DNA from: Chrysoperla carnea
Taxonomy: Eukaryota > Arthropoda > Insecta > Neuroptera > Chrysopidae
Reading direction: 5' to 3'
Length of the DNA stretch: 64,000 nucleotides
Assembly: GCF_905475395.1 (NCBI RefSeq)
Contig: NC_058338.1
Span: 11,856,935 to 11,920,934, forward strand
Part shown: piece by piece, positions 22,701 through 35,273 of the stretch
Numbering within the stretch: the stretch's first letter is position 1
Layout: every line of letters begins with the position of its first letter
Program-made: the position numbers and the translations under genes
Notes under the pieces: generated by a model
Seen by the model: only the letters and a program-made list of their open reading frames with translations
Told to the model about the DNA's origin: nothing
Databases searched by the model: none

Positions 22701-25700
22701 TTCGCTAGTTATCACTTATGTTCTGAATTCCGGAACCAGGATTGAAAATTCTGGAAACCTATTCGAGCTAGGTTAATTTTGATCACAAATTTGAAAAGTA
22801 TGGCCCAAATTTAGTAGGATTACATACTTGGTTTATTAAAATTGGATTTAATTTGGATGTGATAGAGCAAAATTAAATTTTTTGGATTCTGATGACGTCA
22901 TAAAGTTGAAAAATTCGATTTTTTTGATAACACAGGCAAATTTGATCCGATCTAATTGGAATTTTTTTTGAAACCCACTAATTTTGGGTCATTCTTTTCA
23001 GCTGTGATGTCAGTTTTCCGCTAGTTATCACTTATGATCTGAATTCCGGAACCAGGATTCCAAATTCTGGAAACCTATTAGAGCTAGGTTAATTTTGATC
23101 ACAAATTTGAAAAGTATGGCCCAAATTTAGTAGGAGTACATACTTGGTTTATTAAAATTGGATTTAATTTGGATGTGATAGAGTAAAATTAAATTTTTTG
23201 GATTCTGATGACGTCATAAAGTTGAAATATTCGATTTTTTTGATAACGCAGACAAATTTGATCCGATCTAATTGGAATTTTTTTTGAAACCCACTAATTT
23301 TGGGTTATTATTTTCAGCTGTGATGTCAGTTTTTCCCTAGTTATCACTTATGAGCAGAATTCCGGAACTAGGATTCAACATCCACAAAAAAATGTTTAAT
23401 CATCTTTGCTAGTTATTTATGAGGACAAAAAACGCTGGCGAAGCCGTGGATAAAAGCTAGTTAGTTAGATAATTAAAAAAATAGTTCTAATTTGTTAATT
23501 TTGTCTACATAATATGTATTTCTAACCTTGGAACAATAGATAATATCATTTGTCATCTGAACAACTCGAGGAAATAAAAACCAAAACAAAAAAAAAAAAG
23601 ATTTAAAATTGTATATAAATCCACCCTTTTAGTGAATCACAAATCACCTCTTTCAAGGAACAACCATTTATAGCAGGTATCCATCCCATATATATATAAA
23701 ATGGTCACGATGCATGGTAGTACCTGGTACCATATATCGACCAAAAATTTTCTTCATGGGAATTACAATTCACCTTACCACATAAGCTCACCTGTCTTGC
23801 TATAATACCTGCCCCCAACGTTTGATCGTCCGTCCTCTGACGTATATAATACGTACATAATATGACTATGGCATTTTTATATTCTAAACTATGGGTTTTC
23901 GACGAAGTCTGCTCTTTTACAAATTATCAATAATAAATGGATAATACTTTTATTCCGTATGAACTGCATGCAGTCAAAATCATCACAATCACACACATTT
24001 TTTTTATCAAACACATCGTATTTGACTTCCATTATTATACAACTTATTACGTACAACTTTATACGAGCCTGAGACCCTAAAAGATTTTTTGAATCTTTTA
24101 GCGGGAAAATAAATTGAAAATCGTATAAGCCACATTGAAAAGGTTCCGTTTCGGTAAAAAAGGATTCTTAGAATTTCATAGTTTTTGGAATTTTAAGACA
24201 AATCTTGTGAAATTTTCACCGGAAATTTTCAAAAGAAGATACTTAAATTAGTGATTAAGTATTTTAGTTCTGTCTAGCATAAAACGACGAATTATATTTC
24301 GCCCCAAAGAGCTTTGTTAGAAATTGTAGCTTAGAGTACCCACCAACAATAAGAAAGAATAATAATGCTGAGAATAATCTTAATATGATCCTGTTATCCA
24401 AGATTGCTTCGTTACTTAAAACTGTGAGCAATTGGCTCAATACTTGTAATTTTTCTGCAAAGCCTACAAAGCCTACCATTAGAAATGCAAAGCCTCATTC
24501 TTTATCCTTCCGAATTAGAGAGATCCCAAACTAGAGTATTAGACAAAGCCAGATACGCATTGTGGTGCCTTGTATCTACAAAGGCCTCATGCCATCAAAG
24601 GACAACCATCATTGGACATTCAGATGTATCTTTTTAGGAAAAGTGGCTGTGGGGAAATTGAAAGTGTGGAAACGAACGTGTGGTACTACAAGACAGAAAA
24701 ATATTATAAATCATGTTATATATCCCAGTAGTAAATTCCATAGAAGCATTTAGTCTTAGATAAAAGATGCTAGCTTTTTTAAAACTGTTAACGGCTTAAA
24801 ACTCATTAAGCCAAGCTCAGGAAGTATCTCTTACTCAAACGAAAAATGGAGTAAATCCGAATGTTGTAATCTAACAGCATGAAAGGCATTCCAGTTATCT
24901 TATTTATTTTCGGGGGACCCCTTGAAACCACGAAGTAGCAGTCAGTGTAAAGCACTGTTTGGGAGACAAACAGGCTGTACATTGTAAAACGATTAATGTA
25001 GGAGTTGATGCATCGACAAAGAGGGATAGATGCTGATTCACCTGCTTTGCTCTATGAAGTAGGCCACATCTTGGCTCAACCATTTTGTGACAATTAAAGT
25101 CTGCTTAAGTCAAAGTATTCGTCTAACTATTCTTACTTATTTAAAGTTTTTATGGACGCTGTGATTTAAACTTGTCTCATCCGCAGATAGCCGCATCAAC
25201 CTGAGAGTTTTCATCAACATAATGATTTACTAAAGAGAGTAGATTTATAAAATACACATCCAAAATAGATAACCCTTTAATTTGAACGGAAGTAATAAAA
25301 AAAACTGATTTAACTTCATTATAAAATAAGTCGCATGGCATATTCTAGCGCGAATAAGGAGAGAGGTTAACTTATAGACTAGAAAAACTTTTATTATTAA
25401 GATAATATAATACATAAACGATGCGATATGGATGCGTGCAACTAAAGATGAATGTCATATCATTTCTAAATGTTTCGATCACAAAAACAACCCCCGATGG
25501 GCTTTTCTATTTAATTTATATTTTATGATAGTTTTGTAGGTATCTGTGTTTATGATTTAATAATGTTTTAATACTTTTTTTATACTTCTTTTTTCATATT
25601 TTCTCACGACTTGCTCATGATTGTTTTAACATGTTTAAAAGTCATTAAGAGGGTAGCTATATATTATTTAAATATAATCGTAAATAATATTGAGGGGTTT

Positions 25701-28700
25701 TTAACATACGTAATCATAAATTGGATCATAAAGACGTGGATGCAACAATTGTGATCTTTTTTTCTAATTGTGGCTAAAATTCTGGGATATAATAATCCTT
25801 AAGAAGGTAGGTACAAATAAATTAAATAATATCCATCGTGCAAGGTCGTCACCAGCCGATGGGCCAGAATGGGGCAAGGTGAAAGATAAATAATGTGAAA
25901 AAATCTTAAGGCTAAATACAAAAAAAAGAAAAAAAGCAACAAATTTTTGGAGTATATCACTTGGAGTAAATGAAGCTGTTTGAAAATTGCTTAGCATGTT
26001 AACGGGAACTCTTAATTATAGACGATGAAGTTATTGCAATTAAATATATTCTAATAAGAATGTGAAAGCAGATTTTAAGAATCTAGAGTGCACATTAAAA
26101 GATTCGAGGCAAGAGAACAATAAAAATTGAGTACTTACGAAATCCATTGATATATTCCTGATACAGTTAATTCACCTTTTTCACGAAGCGCATGCTCAAT
26201 CAGCTCGGTGTATGTAAAAGGTGGTTTTCGTGGACCAGAATAGCGACTTGTATGATTCCCTTGATTATTTCCATTTATATTATTTGCACCAGGAAGACTC
26301 GTATGTTTCATTGTCTTCACTGTAACTGCTGCCGGTTGTTGATGTTGTTGTTGAGATAATTGTCTACTTTGTAGATTATTTGTTCTATTTTCTTGGATTA
26401 TCTGTGAAATTTCAACTTTCTTCGTTTGGTAATTCTAAGAAGATCTCATTTTTTATAGGGACTCTATTTATGCCGGGATTCTAAAATATACTTAATTAAA
26501 TTTATATTGTTATTTCAATTTTAAATGGAACGAAAAACCACAATGAAGCCAGAAAGATACGGAAGTATTTTTGATTAATTTTCCACTAATTCTCATAATC
26601 CTGTTATTGTTTTTCGCGATAGCTGTAACCTTCTTATCATTGTCCCTAGGTTCGTTCACACTATATCGACTGACATGATACTTTAATTGATAATAAATTT
26701 ATATGATAAAAACTTACATTCTTTAGTTGATTTTGTGTAAAATATTGATTTGGTAACGAATTTACATCAGTAATATATACATGTTGGCTATAGTTTGGAT
26801 TCATGTTGATCGATCGAATTGAATTCGATGTATTCGTTTGCATAACCATTGACTGTTGACTTCGATTACTATTTGTGAGTGTCGTGTTTGTGTAATCTAC
26901 AAGAAACAATTTTTCTTGTTTATAAACATTAACTTGAGATTAACTTAGATAGATATAAAGCTTCTCTAACAGCAAATTTAATGATGCAAGGAAGAATATT
27001 ATTTAATCACAACAAAGGCAAGTGCCTTCTGAATGTACTTAATAGACACTCAAATCTGAGCATTATGTTTGTTAAACTTATGCTCATATTTGAGTGCCCA
27101 GTAATGTGAGAAATGAAATCTCCAAATGTCCTCTCCTGAGCTTGAGGATTTCTCAATTTTTCGCTAACCTTTCTAAGAACCAAAGCATAGATGAAGTATA
27201 TCTATTTCATAGTCAGTAATCATCGATCTCCTGAGAAGAACTCTTTACTTAGTAGAGAGGTATTAAATTTGTAACACAAAGAGTTACAATGGAGTACCTA
27301 TATTTCTTTAATATTCAAGTGGCGTTTCGAGTTCCAAAGACTTCAACATTCCGATCGAGTATTGTCTATGAACGCTTCAATTAGTACAAGATAAGGAAAA
27401 GAACAAATACAGCAACGAACCTTAATTCTTGCGCTCATATTTGAGTGCCCAGTAATGTAGGAAATGAAGCCGTCCTCTCCTGAGCTTGAGGATTTCTCGA
27501 TTTCCCGTTAATCTTTCTAAGGGCCAAAGCCTAGATAAAGTATATCCATTTTGTAGACAGTAAGCCTCGATTACTCGAGAAGAAATCTTCTCTTTGTAGA
27601 GAGATGTTACATTTGTAACACAAAGAGTTACAATAGAGTATATTTCTCTGAGAGTCAAGCGGCGTTTGGAGTCCCCTTCAACTAACTATTCCATATTGCA
27701 TTAAATGAAACACCTAGGCTGATTTAAGTATAAGATAAGGAAAGGAAAATGAAGACACGAACGTTAATTTTTGCCGACCATTTTGAGCATGATCGGTCAA
27801 AAGTGACATGTATTCGACCTGTAGCTAATTAGTACGCCAAAGTTAAGACGCTTACTAGATAAGAGGGCTGATTATGGCCGATTAAATTAGCATCTGTACC
27901 TATATAGAAGACTTCCTTGAAATTAATATTTACGTTTGAAACATTTTCTTCGATTAAATTTCTTTATTGAGTTTCAAACAAATGTCAACTTAAAACAGCC
28001 ACCGTGTACATGGTATGAGTGTAAAAGGTGGCAAATATTACTTTTGCCCGGAGTGGCTAAAAAGCTAGATCGGGCTCTGTAAGTTAAACAGTTGCAATCC
28101 TCTCCTTATGTTTCACACGCGATATATACTTGCATTGAAATCACTTTTTTAAATAACAACTTTCACAAACCTGATGAAGATGAACTAGTAGGAGTTGACG
28201 CATGAATTAAATCATCTAGCTTAAAATTAACAAGCCATTGGAAATTATCATCACCATTAAAATCTTGATTAGCGTCGTTTGTCGGTAACCCTGTTAAAGC
28301 ACGATGATTATTATCAATACGTTGCTGATGAATTGATTGTAAATTGTCTGAATTCTTTCCATCTCTACTATCATTTGTAATAATTGTAGATATTGTTTGG
28401 CCACCATTTACACATGATGCGGTCAGTGTATCACCATCATCACCACCCCATGTGCCTTGGAGTTCGGCAAGATTCACGTTATGCATTTCAGCAACAATAT
28501 TTGGTATTGAATGTGATGTATCCCAATTTCCATTCAATAAAAACACCTAATTCGATTTATTTAAAGAAAAAAATCAGCATTTTGAATAATTCTGTGAATA
28601 TGTGATTAAGGATCAAGCAAATATCAAGGATCAAGGATTAAGGATCAAGCAAATATATTAAAATAAAATGTAAGATTATCATTTCATATCAGCACCATTT

Positions 28701-31295
28701 CATTGCTTAAGCTGAAAATTCTTCAGGTTTTATAAAAAAACAAGTGAAAACTAACAACTGACTGAGTTAATTGTGGAAATACACTGTAGAGAAAGGGTTG
28801 TTGAATGGCAGTGCTTGTTTTTGGGGACCATGGGGACCTAAAGCTCAAAACGTCAACTAAAATATGAAAAAATGGCTACATAAATGTTTATCACTTTCTC
28901 ATAATCTTAGTTTAAAAAGTGCCTACAATTGAGGCTTCTAGACCAACCCGATTAATTTGGAAAACTAATATTCATGAATTAAAAGCATAACAAATATTTT
29001 CCTATAAAGAAAATTATAACAAGCGGTACTCATTTTTTCATAAAATACATTTCATGTGATTAAATGAATGGCATGCCCCCTCTAGTCTCATTGACTGCCG
29101 ACGTCTTGATCATATTTACAAAAATAATTACAAAACAATATTTATTCAAAGTGGAAAGAGATAAAAATTACCATTTACCGACGCAACGGTTAAAGAAATG
29201 GCTAAATGTAAATGCTATGATTGAAACTTTACTTTATCCAGAACATTAGAAAACATTTAATTAATTGAATTTATATTAGGTTTTTGGTAGTACATACTAT
29301 ATTATAATAATTTAGGATCTTATCATTTACAAACAAACTGCATTAATTTAAGCATTGCACAGTGAAGTATTTATACCAAATTTCCGGACAAAAGCTAGGA
29401 AACTCAACTCTTTTGTTTTGCATTGAAAGTTGTTTTTTGTGCTCTTCCAGATGTTATTATTGTTGTTGTTCTCGATTTACCGTGTCAATCAATTTACGTT
29501 TACTGTGTTTGTAAGTGCAATTAAGTAAGGATTTTTTTTTAAATTTAAGATGAAGATTTGTGCTTTATTTATTAGTATTTAATTTTAATGTTTCTATTAA
29601 TATAATTCAATTTTTGATGTTAAAAAAGGTAACTTTTTTCATTAAATTTATCAAACTCAAAGCTTTTTGTTTATGTGCCCTTTTTTTCCCGGTACAATTT
29701 TTTGTAACAGGGCAAAGTCTAAGTTTTCTATGTTTCTTTTAAGTTCTCCCTGGTGGAAAAAATATTTAAAGAAAGAATAAGAAATTGTGAAAAAGTCTTA
29801 GGAACTTTGAATTTCTCAACGTTTTCGGACTAGTCTAATTCAGAGTTATTCAGAGTTCTTAATACTTTTTTCAAGTTTCTAAGACTTTTTCAGAGTTTCC
29901 TAAGAATTATTAAGACTTATTCTTTTTTCAAATATTTTTTCCGCCAGGGCTATCTTGCGCGAATTTGCTCCTTTTCTTTTAAGGCTAAGATAAAGATAGA
30001 GATTAAGATAGATTATGGCAAAAGTCAAAAAAGGAGCAAGCAGTTTCCATTGAAAATTTGTAACTTATAATTCCAAATTCACCTTACGGGGAAACAAAAG
30101 CAAGCATATTTAAGAAAAAAAGTGGCTCAGAAGCAAAAAAAGTTGAAGAAGAAAATGAAATCTCGAATATGGCTAATGAATCAATTTTGAGCATAAAAAT
30201 CCTTTCATTATATTTACGGTCCGGAAATTTGGTAAAAATACTCCACTGTGCATTGTTAGAAATTCTAAGTAAAAGCAACTAATAAAAGAATAATAACAAG
30301 ATTTTTATAAAAATGTGCAGAAAAAATCAAAAAATATAATTAGTTAAAAGATTTAAGTTTGCTAAAACAAAAGTTAAGGCTACATCTGTGACAAAAAAAC
30401 AATGACTAGGCTAAATTAAATCTTCATAAAAAAAAAACATTATACTTTGAATCCTATAAGTTAGGCAAAGTTACTTATGGATCAGAGAACACATAAATCG
30501 GACCAACAACCGTCTCCATTGGTACAGATAAATATAAATAAGTTTGTTGATTAACTGTTTATTTTTATTAATAATTTTTTTTTAAACAAAATATATTTAT
30601 TCCAGAAATTGTCACGCTCAAATATTATTTCACTTAAATTTTAAAAGAATTCTCTTCTAAAAATTTTACGAACCAGTGTTTTTAAATATTGTTTTAGTGC
30701 CGTTTTAAACAAAGTGTAAGTTGTCTCAAAAGATGAAAATTGTGTTTAATTCCGTAAGTTATTTTTAGTTAGTTTATGGAAATCTTTATTTTTTCCACTT
30801 TAGAAAACGTAGCTTAAATGTTTTAACACTCAAATCACTTCCAATTAAATTCACTTTATTTTAAAAAACTATTATAAAAATGTATACCTCATTATTCCAG
30901 CCAGTTGGTGAATCGTTGTGTTTTTTACGTATTGCAATCTGAGATATTCCATTACCCAATGGAATACGTTTTGGATACTCATGCAAAGATTGAGATTGTT
31001 GAGGCATCGATTTCTGGTCATATTTAACATTATTTTGATTTGTAGAATTCGATTGATGGTATCGTTTGCGGGAATTAAAATCGCTTGGAATATTCGAAGA
31101 GTTGGAATGGGATAATGGCTCATCTTCAGCGAATAGTTTTCGTTTAACTGGTTGGCCACTAGGTATCATCAGCCCATATCGGTTATGATCGTTATAAATA
31201 CCAGAATTGTTGGAGGCATCGACCAATGCTTCACATGATGGTATTGCTAGTCCATAGCCAGGCGGTGATTCCGTTTTTATTTTATTATTAAACAT
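16793..31295 (-). CDS. Forkhead-box transcription factor, eight exons over 14.5 kb
   Basis: Exons are 30888-31295, 28171-28546, 26718-26896, 26139-26434, 18469-18637, 18238-18396, 17909-18005 and 16793-17037. All are GT-AG and in phase; about 642 residues. The forkhead domain is at residues 385-480: RKPPFTYTELIEHALREKGE, then GIYQWIS|DHFPFYKANDDR split by intron 4, then the recognition helix WKNSVRHNLSINPHF and GAGHLWTIAQRDD. A basic/coiled stretch KKQRMQQFIDKYDEKEKAME follows. N-terminal exons are Asn/Ser/Gln-rich with an aromatic-acidic motif DNFQWLVNFKLDDLIHA, a possible activation segment. The helix and GAGHLW wing recall from memory the divergent Drosophila CG32006 group rather than FoxA, FoxO or FoxN. 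Introns are laden with repeats. The first exon was chosen from its ATG; further 5' exons are possible. Confidence 0.88.
17165..17305. repeat. Two-unit tandem repeat, about 85 bp
   Basis: aaggttgccaa...tcaaaggttgccatactt appears twice, near 17165 and 17250, in forkhead intron 7. Confidence 0.5.
18168..18228 (-). mobile_element. MITE family A tail, next to a forkhead 5' splice site
   Basis: On the minus strand it ends cagtcaatcagttgttttca ctt, matching the family A tail. Its inner end lies within about 10 bases of the exon 6 donor (18237). Only the tail remains. It is in sense orientation with the gene. Confidence 0.55.
18790..18860 (+). repeat. tRNA-Leu/Ser-like sequence in forkhead intron 4
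   Basis: gcgagcggtctaaggcgtta is a good A-box half of a class II tRNA. The B box is weak (ggttgcgggtaat). It is related to the block at 12612, so a SINE head or pseudogene is likelier than a gene. Confidence 0.35.
19006..19658. mobile_element. Foldback element, about 0.65 kb, in forkhead intron 4
   Basis: The left arm starts agtcgcagaaacgaaac and the right arm ends gtttctgcggct. The arms match inverted over about 230 bp, including cggttaatagtgatgaaaat with its mirror and a gctgaac/gttcagc pair near the centre. There is no ORF and the arms have diverged by a modest amount. Confidence 0.7.
20749..21432. mobile_element. Foldback element with TACAGGGTG ends, about 0.68 kb
   Basis: The outer ends tacagggtg and caccctgta are inverted. 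Both arms contain aacaaaagttgt, gatagaata..ctttaaa..agaaagttgatcctcat and aatatgtcattattg or their inverses, covering nearly the whole length. It is non-coding and lies in forkhead intron 4. Confidence 0.7.
21690..21905. repeat. Perfect 77-bp inverted repeat with a 62-bp loop
   Basis: Arms 21690-21766 and 21829-21905 are identical by eye when one is reversed. They include ttttgccccaattcctagat and ttttcgactaccaagtag. The lack of any mismatch implies recent origin or conversion. The loop has no ORF. Confidence 0.8.
22262..23461 (+). mobile_element. Helitron-like non-autonomous element with about 316-bp tandem units
   Basis: Four units (the first diverged, the last partial) restart near 22262, 22575, 22891 and 23206 at gatgacgtcataaagttg. 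Each has attttgggtcat, ttccggaaccagga and gagctaggttaattttgat. The block ends with a small hairpin (ggcgaagcc) and tggataaaagCTAG before T, the pattern of Helitron 3' ends. No Rep/helicase is present and the 5' TC end could not be placed. Confidence 0.55.
23462..26138. other. Remainder of forkhead intron 4
   Basis: No exon was recognised here. An ORF at 24562-24753 is flanked by less AT-rich sequence (24480-25140) that may be an old element, but no family is evident. The rest is AT-rich intron ending at the exon 4 donor. Confidence 0.35.
27057..27760. repeat. Two-unit tandem duplication, about 360 bp per unit
   Basis: Both units begin gctcatatttgagtgcccag taatgt and share cctctcctgagcttgaggat ttctc, tttgtaacacaaagagttac aa and an acaagataaggaaa-like end. 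They have diverged and lie in forkhead intron 2. Confidence 0.65.
28740..28830 (-). mobile_element. MITE family A tail in forkhead intron 1
   Basis: Plus-strand caagtgaaaactaacaactg actgagttaatt is the inverted tail signature, followed by ttgaatggcagtgcttg as in the ligase intron copies. It is on the minus strand, so sense to the forkhead gene. Confidence 0.5.
29748..29949. mobile_element. 200-bp MITE with CCCTGG..CCAGGG termini
   Basis: The left arm ccctggtggaaaaaatattt aaagaaagaataag mirrors the right arm, which ends ttttttccgccaggg. The interior is AG/CT-rich (agtctta, tcagagtt). It lies in forkhead intron 1. A lone left arm of the same family sits at 42547. Confidence 0.65.
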
Positions 31296-32764
31296 ATTTA
31301 CCTTTTATAAATGAAATATTATTTTTGTTTAAATTTTTTAAGATGAAAAAAATTTTAGATAAATCGTTTAAGCGAGCAAAAATTAGATATTAGATTATCT
31401 ATTATTAAATTAATATTAGTTTTTTAAATTGTTTAAGTTTAATATTTTATTATTTATCGAAATTGATTTTGACCGAAAATATTTTTATCTTGTCATTCTT
31501 TAAATTTCTTTTGTTTTATAATATTTAATTTTTTTTTTTTTTTTGTGAAAATTTTATTAATAAAAATTTATAGAAAACCAATTTAAAAAATACTAAAAAC
31601 AGTTCCAAATTTCCATATTCTAACGTGAATATGTGCATATTCTAAAAATTTACTTGTGCAAAACTGATGGTAAAAATTTTTTTGGAGACTTTACCTTTGC
31701 TTGAAAAGACATATGTGTGTTGAAAAACAATTTTAAGAAGAATAAAGCACGTATGAAAAGTATCGAAAAAAAATATTATATTTAGCTAAAATCACAATTA
31801 ATACAGCATGATTTTAAGTATCACATATAATTTGTTATTCGAAATGTAAGAGGATAATACTTTATTCGAACTGATTCTTCAGGATTCTACAATAATGGGA
31901 TACCCACTAACCGCTCTACATTTGTTTTTGAACGTCATTAAACGCAGGCGTCACGATCAACTTAACTCTAACATGATTGGACGTTAGCAGTTTTTAAAGA
32001 AACACCTGCCGTTAATGAACTTTTAAATTATTTCAAGCTTTTAATTTATTTTAATCATAATTTATATAATAACTTTCACGAGTTTTAACTTTGGAAAATC
32101 GAAAATTTGTTTGTTAAATACATTCATCCAAATTCATTCATTCAAATTTTGTATACCCGCTTAACCGGAATATCCGTTTTGAGTAAAAGTTATAAAAAAC
32201 AAAGATAGATATATTCATAAAAGGAGAAAGAAATAAGACAACGAAAAATCATGTCATATAAATTTTGTATGTTATGTCAAATTTCGTAGATAGTCATAAT
32301 AATAAATATTGTCCTTAAAAAAAAAAACTTCTCATTATTTTTGTTTTAAATTAAAGGTAGGATTCAAATATTTATAATTTCATGTATAATTTAATTAGAG
32401 TTTAAGAAATAATCATTTCGATTGGAATTAATTAACTGGAGGTTACAAAAACAAAATGAATGATTGACTCATTTCCATTATGTTCAAAAAAAAACTTTTG
32501 AAATTCATTGTCTGAACTCAATTTTAGTTGGTAATCTTTTCAAAAACAATATAAATGGCTTACGTAACTTTCAAATAATCCAAATGATTGTAAATCATTC
32601 AATTTATAAATTAAGTAACCAGGCCTAAAATTTTTATGAAAAGTAAACAAATGTTCCTTGAAATTTGAGCAAAAATTGTCAACTTGAATTCAGAAATTTT
32701 TAATATGGAAGCTGTTAATATAAGTATTTGATTGAGATTTTTATTTCATAGTAGTTAATTAAAA
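31296..32764. promoter_or_regulatory. Divergent promoter region, forkhead (-) / ILRUN (+)
   Basis: 1.47 kb separates the first identified coding exons of two genes transcribed away from each other, so both promoters probably lie here. No core motif stands out. Poly(T) near 31530 and AT-rich sequence fill most of it. No further gene was seen. Confidence 0.4.
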
Positions 32765-34984
32765 ATGGATGTTGATAATGGTCCAGAAAATCAAACGACT
32801 GGGGGTCCTGTCGAATTGGAACAATCCTTGCTGCAACAATTCAGTTGCTTAGGCACAACAGATCGAGATGAACTTATTAAACAATTACAAAGACTTTTAG
32901 GAAGCAGTTTAAATTGGGAAACAGCTGCGTTTTTTCTTGATATGAATAATTGGTAAGAGATTCTGAAAATTTTTTTTTTTTGATTATTATTATTATTTCT
33001 GGGTGATAGAAGTATTTTTGGTCCTTCTTAACAAGAATAATAACCTAAAATATTACAAATGTATCTGGAGGACCACTATTTTATTAACAATTTGATTAAT
33101 AATAATAATTTGATAATATTTCAAAGATTTATTGCATAATTACTCCATGCTCCATTTAGCTTCAGTGCTGGTTCCCGAAAAATATATAGTTCCCTTATAC
33201 TGTCCCTTATATTTTTTGGGCCCCTAAATTGAAAATTCGATGTTATTAATCCATATTTTGGAACAGGGTGGAACATATACAATAATATTCAGGCCCCTCA
33301 TAAAGTTTTCGTGGCGAAATCGAGAAGCTTTATTATTGAACTAATTAAAATCCCCTTCTAATAGGAAAATAATAGGTTTCCACCTGTCAACGATAGCGAT
33401 CTTGAAAAGTCTCAATGAGTACTATGTATCCTGAAAGTTAAATTTTTCATCTATTCCGATTTTTTATCCACTAAGCTAAGCTAACAACATTTTATAACTT
33501 AATCGATATTTATCTTTAGGAATTTACAAGCAGCAATATGTTCTTATTTTGATATTGAAGCACCAGGTCAACTGCCATCTATGGGCTTGGTTGTAGATTA
33601 TCCACCAGGTGAAGCAGGTGTTGTACCTGTAAATACAAGATTTAAAAAAACATGGGAAATACAAAATACTGGACAGGAACGATGGCCTATGGGTTGTGTT
33701 TTACAAAATACTGGCGGTGAACGATTTCAGGCTGATCATCGTGTTCCTGTAGCACGTTTAATGCCTGGCGAAGTTGCTCAGATTAGTGTTGATATGCTTA
33801 GTCCGTATGAAACTGGAATGTATCAAAGTAAATGGCGTATGTGTACTGAACAAGGTTGTTATTTTGGCGGTAAGTAAAAGCTTTTTGTTTTTCTTTATAA
33901 ATACCATACCACTTACTATTTTTACACTTTTAAAGTGCGTATCTCATTGTGTATAATAAAGATATCTTTATACTATTATATAATCTTTGTTATACACATT
34001 GTATGTACATAAGAACTCTTCATATGTATGGAGAATGGAGATGCACATCCAAAGGTATACAAATAGAAGTGATATAATCCTAATTTATCGACAATTTTCA
34101 ATTTTTTTTTAGATTCGATCGTTTCTATTATATCCGTAGTAGATCAAGAATCAATTCAATTGTCTGAACAGCTACAAACACATTTAACAGATTTGGGTCG
34201 ATCTCCACCTTCTGCGGCAGTAAATCCTTTTGGCAATGCACTACGTTCTCCTAGTCAAAATGTAAGTATTTAAAGCAAACATTCTTTAAAGTTTAACTTC
34301 TTCTGCGTTTACTCCAATCTAACGATTTCAATGAAATTTTGTAATGTGTATTTTTTGATCCAACTTATGAGATAGATAGTTTTTATTTCGATTAATGAAC
34401 GTCAATTTTTTTTTTTACTGTGATATTTAAGTTTTTTATGAGAAAGAGTTATATTTCTTCTAAGTTCTATAAATTTTCAATAAACGGCGGTGAGAGTTAT
34501 ACAATTTCCGTCAATCTTTTTTTTATGATGGTTTTCAATAGATGGCGCTGTTCAAATATTTTTTTGGTTCTTCAATTTAGTCCTAAAAATAAGATCCTCA
34601 AAATTTGGTTACACCACATTTTAATCCATACATCAAGTGTAGATTTACAGTTATAAATAGGAATTCAGTATAGGGTTTTTCATTTAAAAATGATTTGTCA
34701 AAAAGCGCTGTTTGATAAAGGTAAAATATATTAGATTTTCTTTACTTGAATAGTTTTTTGACAAACTCTACAAAATAAAAGCAAATCGATAAAAAACTTA
34801 TTGTTTACAAGACCTAAGTGTTACGAACATTCAGATATTTCAAGATCTAACACTTTTAAAGATTGGCATTCGTTATTAAGGATTTGGTAATTGATAAACT
34901 TTGTGTTTTTAGGATAGCATCCAAACCTCACCAACCCCAACTCCAAATGCATCAACTCCAGATTCAGATATAAATATGTGCTAG
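32765..34984 (+). CDS. ILRUN: ILRUN / C6orf106 homologue (UBA-like + NBR1-like FW domain)
   Basis: Exons are 32765-32952, 33520-33869, 34113-34261 and 34913-34984. All are GT-AG and in phase; about 252 residues. The N terminus (LLQQFSCLGTTDRDELIKQL, then LNWETAAFFLDMNNWNLQAA) is the UBA-like segment. Residues about 85-180 are the NBR1-like domain with its tryptophans (FKKTWEIQNTGQERWPMGC, QSKWRMCTEQGCYFGG). The tail is Ser/Pro/Thr-rich and ends DINMC. In mammals ILRUN lowers p300/CBP levels and restrains antiviral and inflammatory transcription as well as lipid genes; a similar role in insects is inference. At 252 residues it is somewhat shorter than the vertebrate protein, mainly in the tail. 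The start is the first ATG of the open exon 1 frame. Confidence 0.9.
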
Positions 34985-35040
34985 CGACAAAATGGTTTTA
35001 TTATTTTTTTTATATATTGCAGTGCCAACGAATATTAATA

Positions 35041-35046
35041 ATTAAA
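35041..35046 (+). terminator. Possible ILRUN poly(A) signal
   Basis: ATTAAA 57 bases after the stop codon, followed by T-rich sequence. It is a common variant hexamer. Confidence 0.3.
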
Positions 35047-35273
35047 GTCTTATTTATCTTGTTCCAATAATTTTACTAACTGTAACTGAAACAGAAGTCT
35101 CAAGATGATGTGTGATATCTAAAATATTTGGATGGTACTGCTGTTTTATTTTAAATTAGAGATATGTTTTTTTTTGTTTGTTTGCATAAATGAAATTATA
35201 TTTAAAGAATTTAAAAATTTACCTGGTTATTGGTTTTTCAAGTTTGTTTAGTGAGCAAGTGTTTTACGAACAC

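Noticed and set aside
28344-28605. Two plus-strand frames of about 70 codons
   Set aside because: Antisense to forkhead exon 2.
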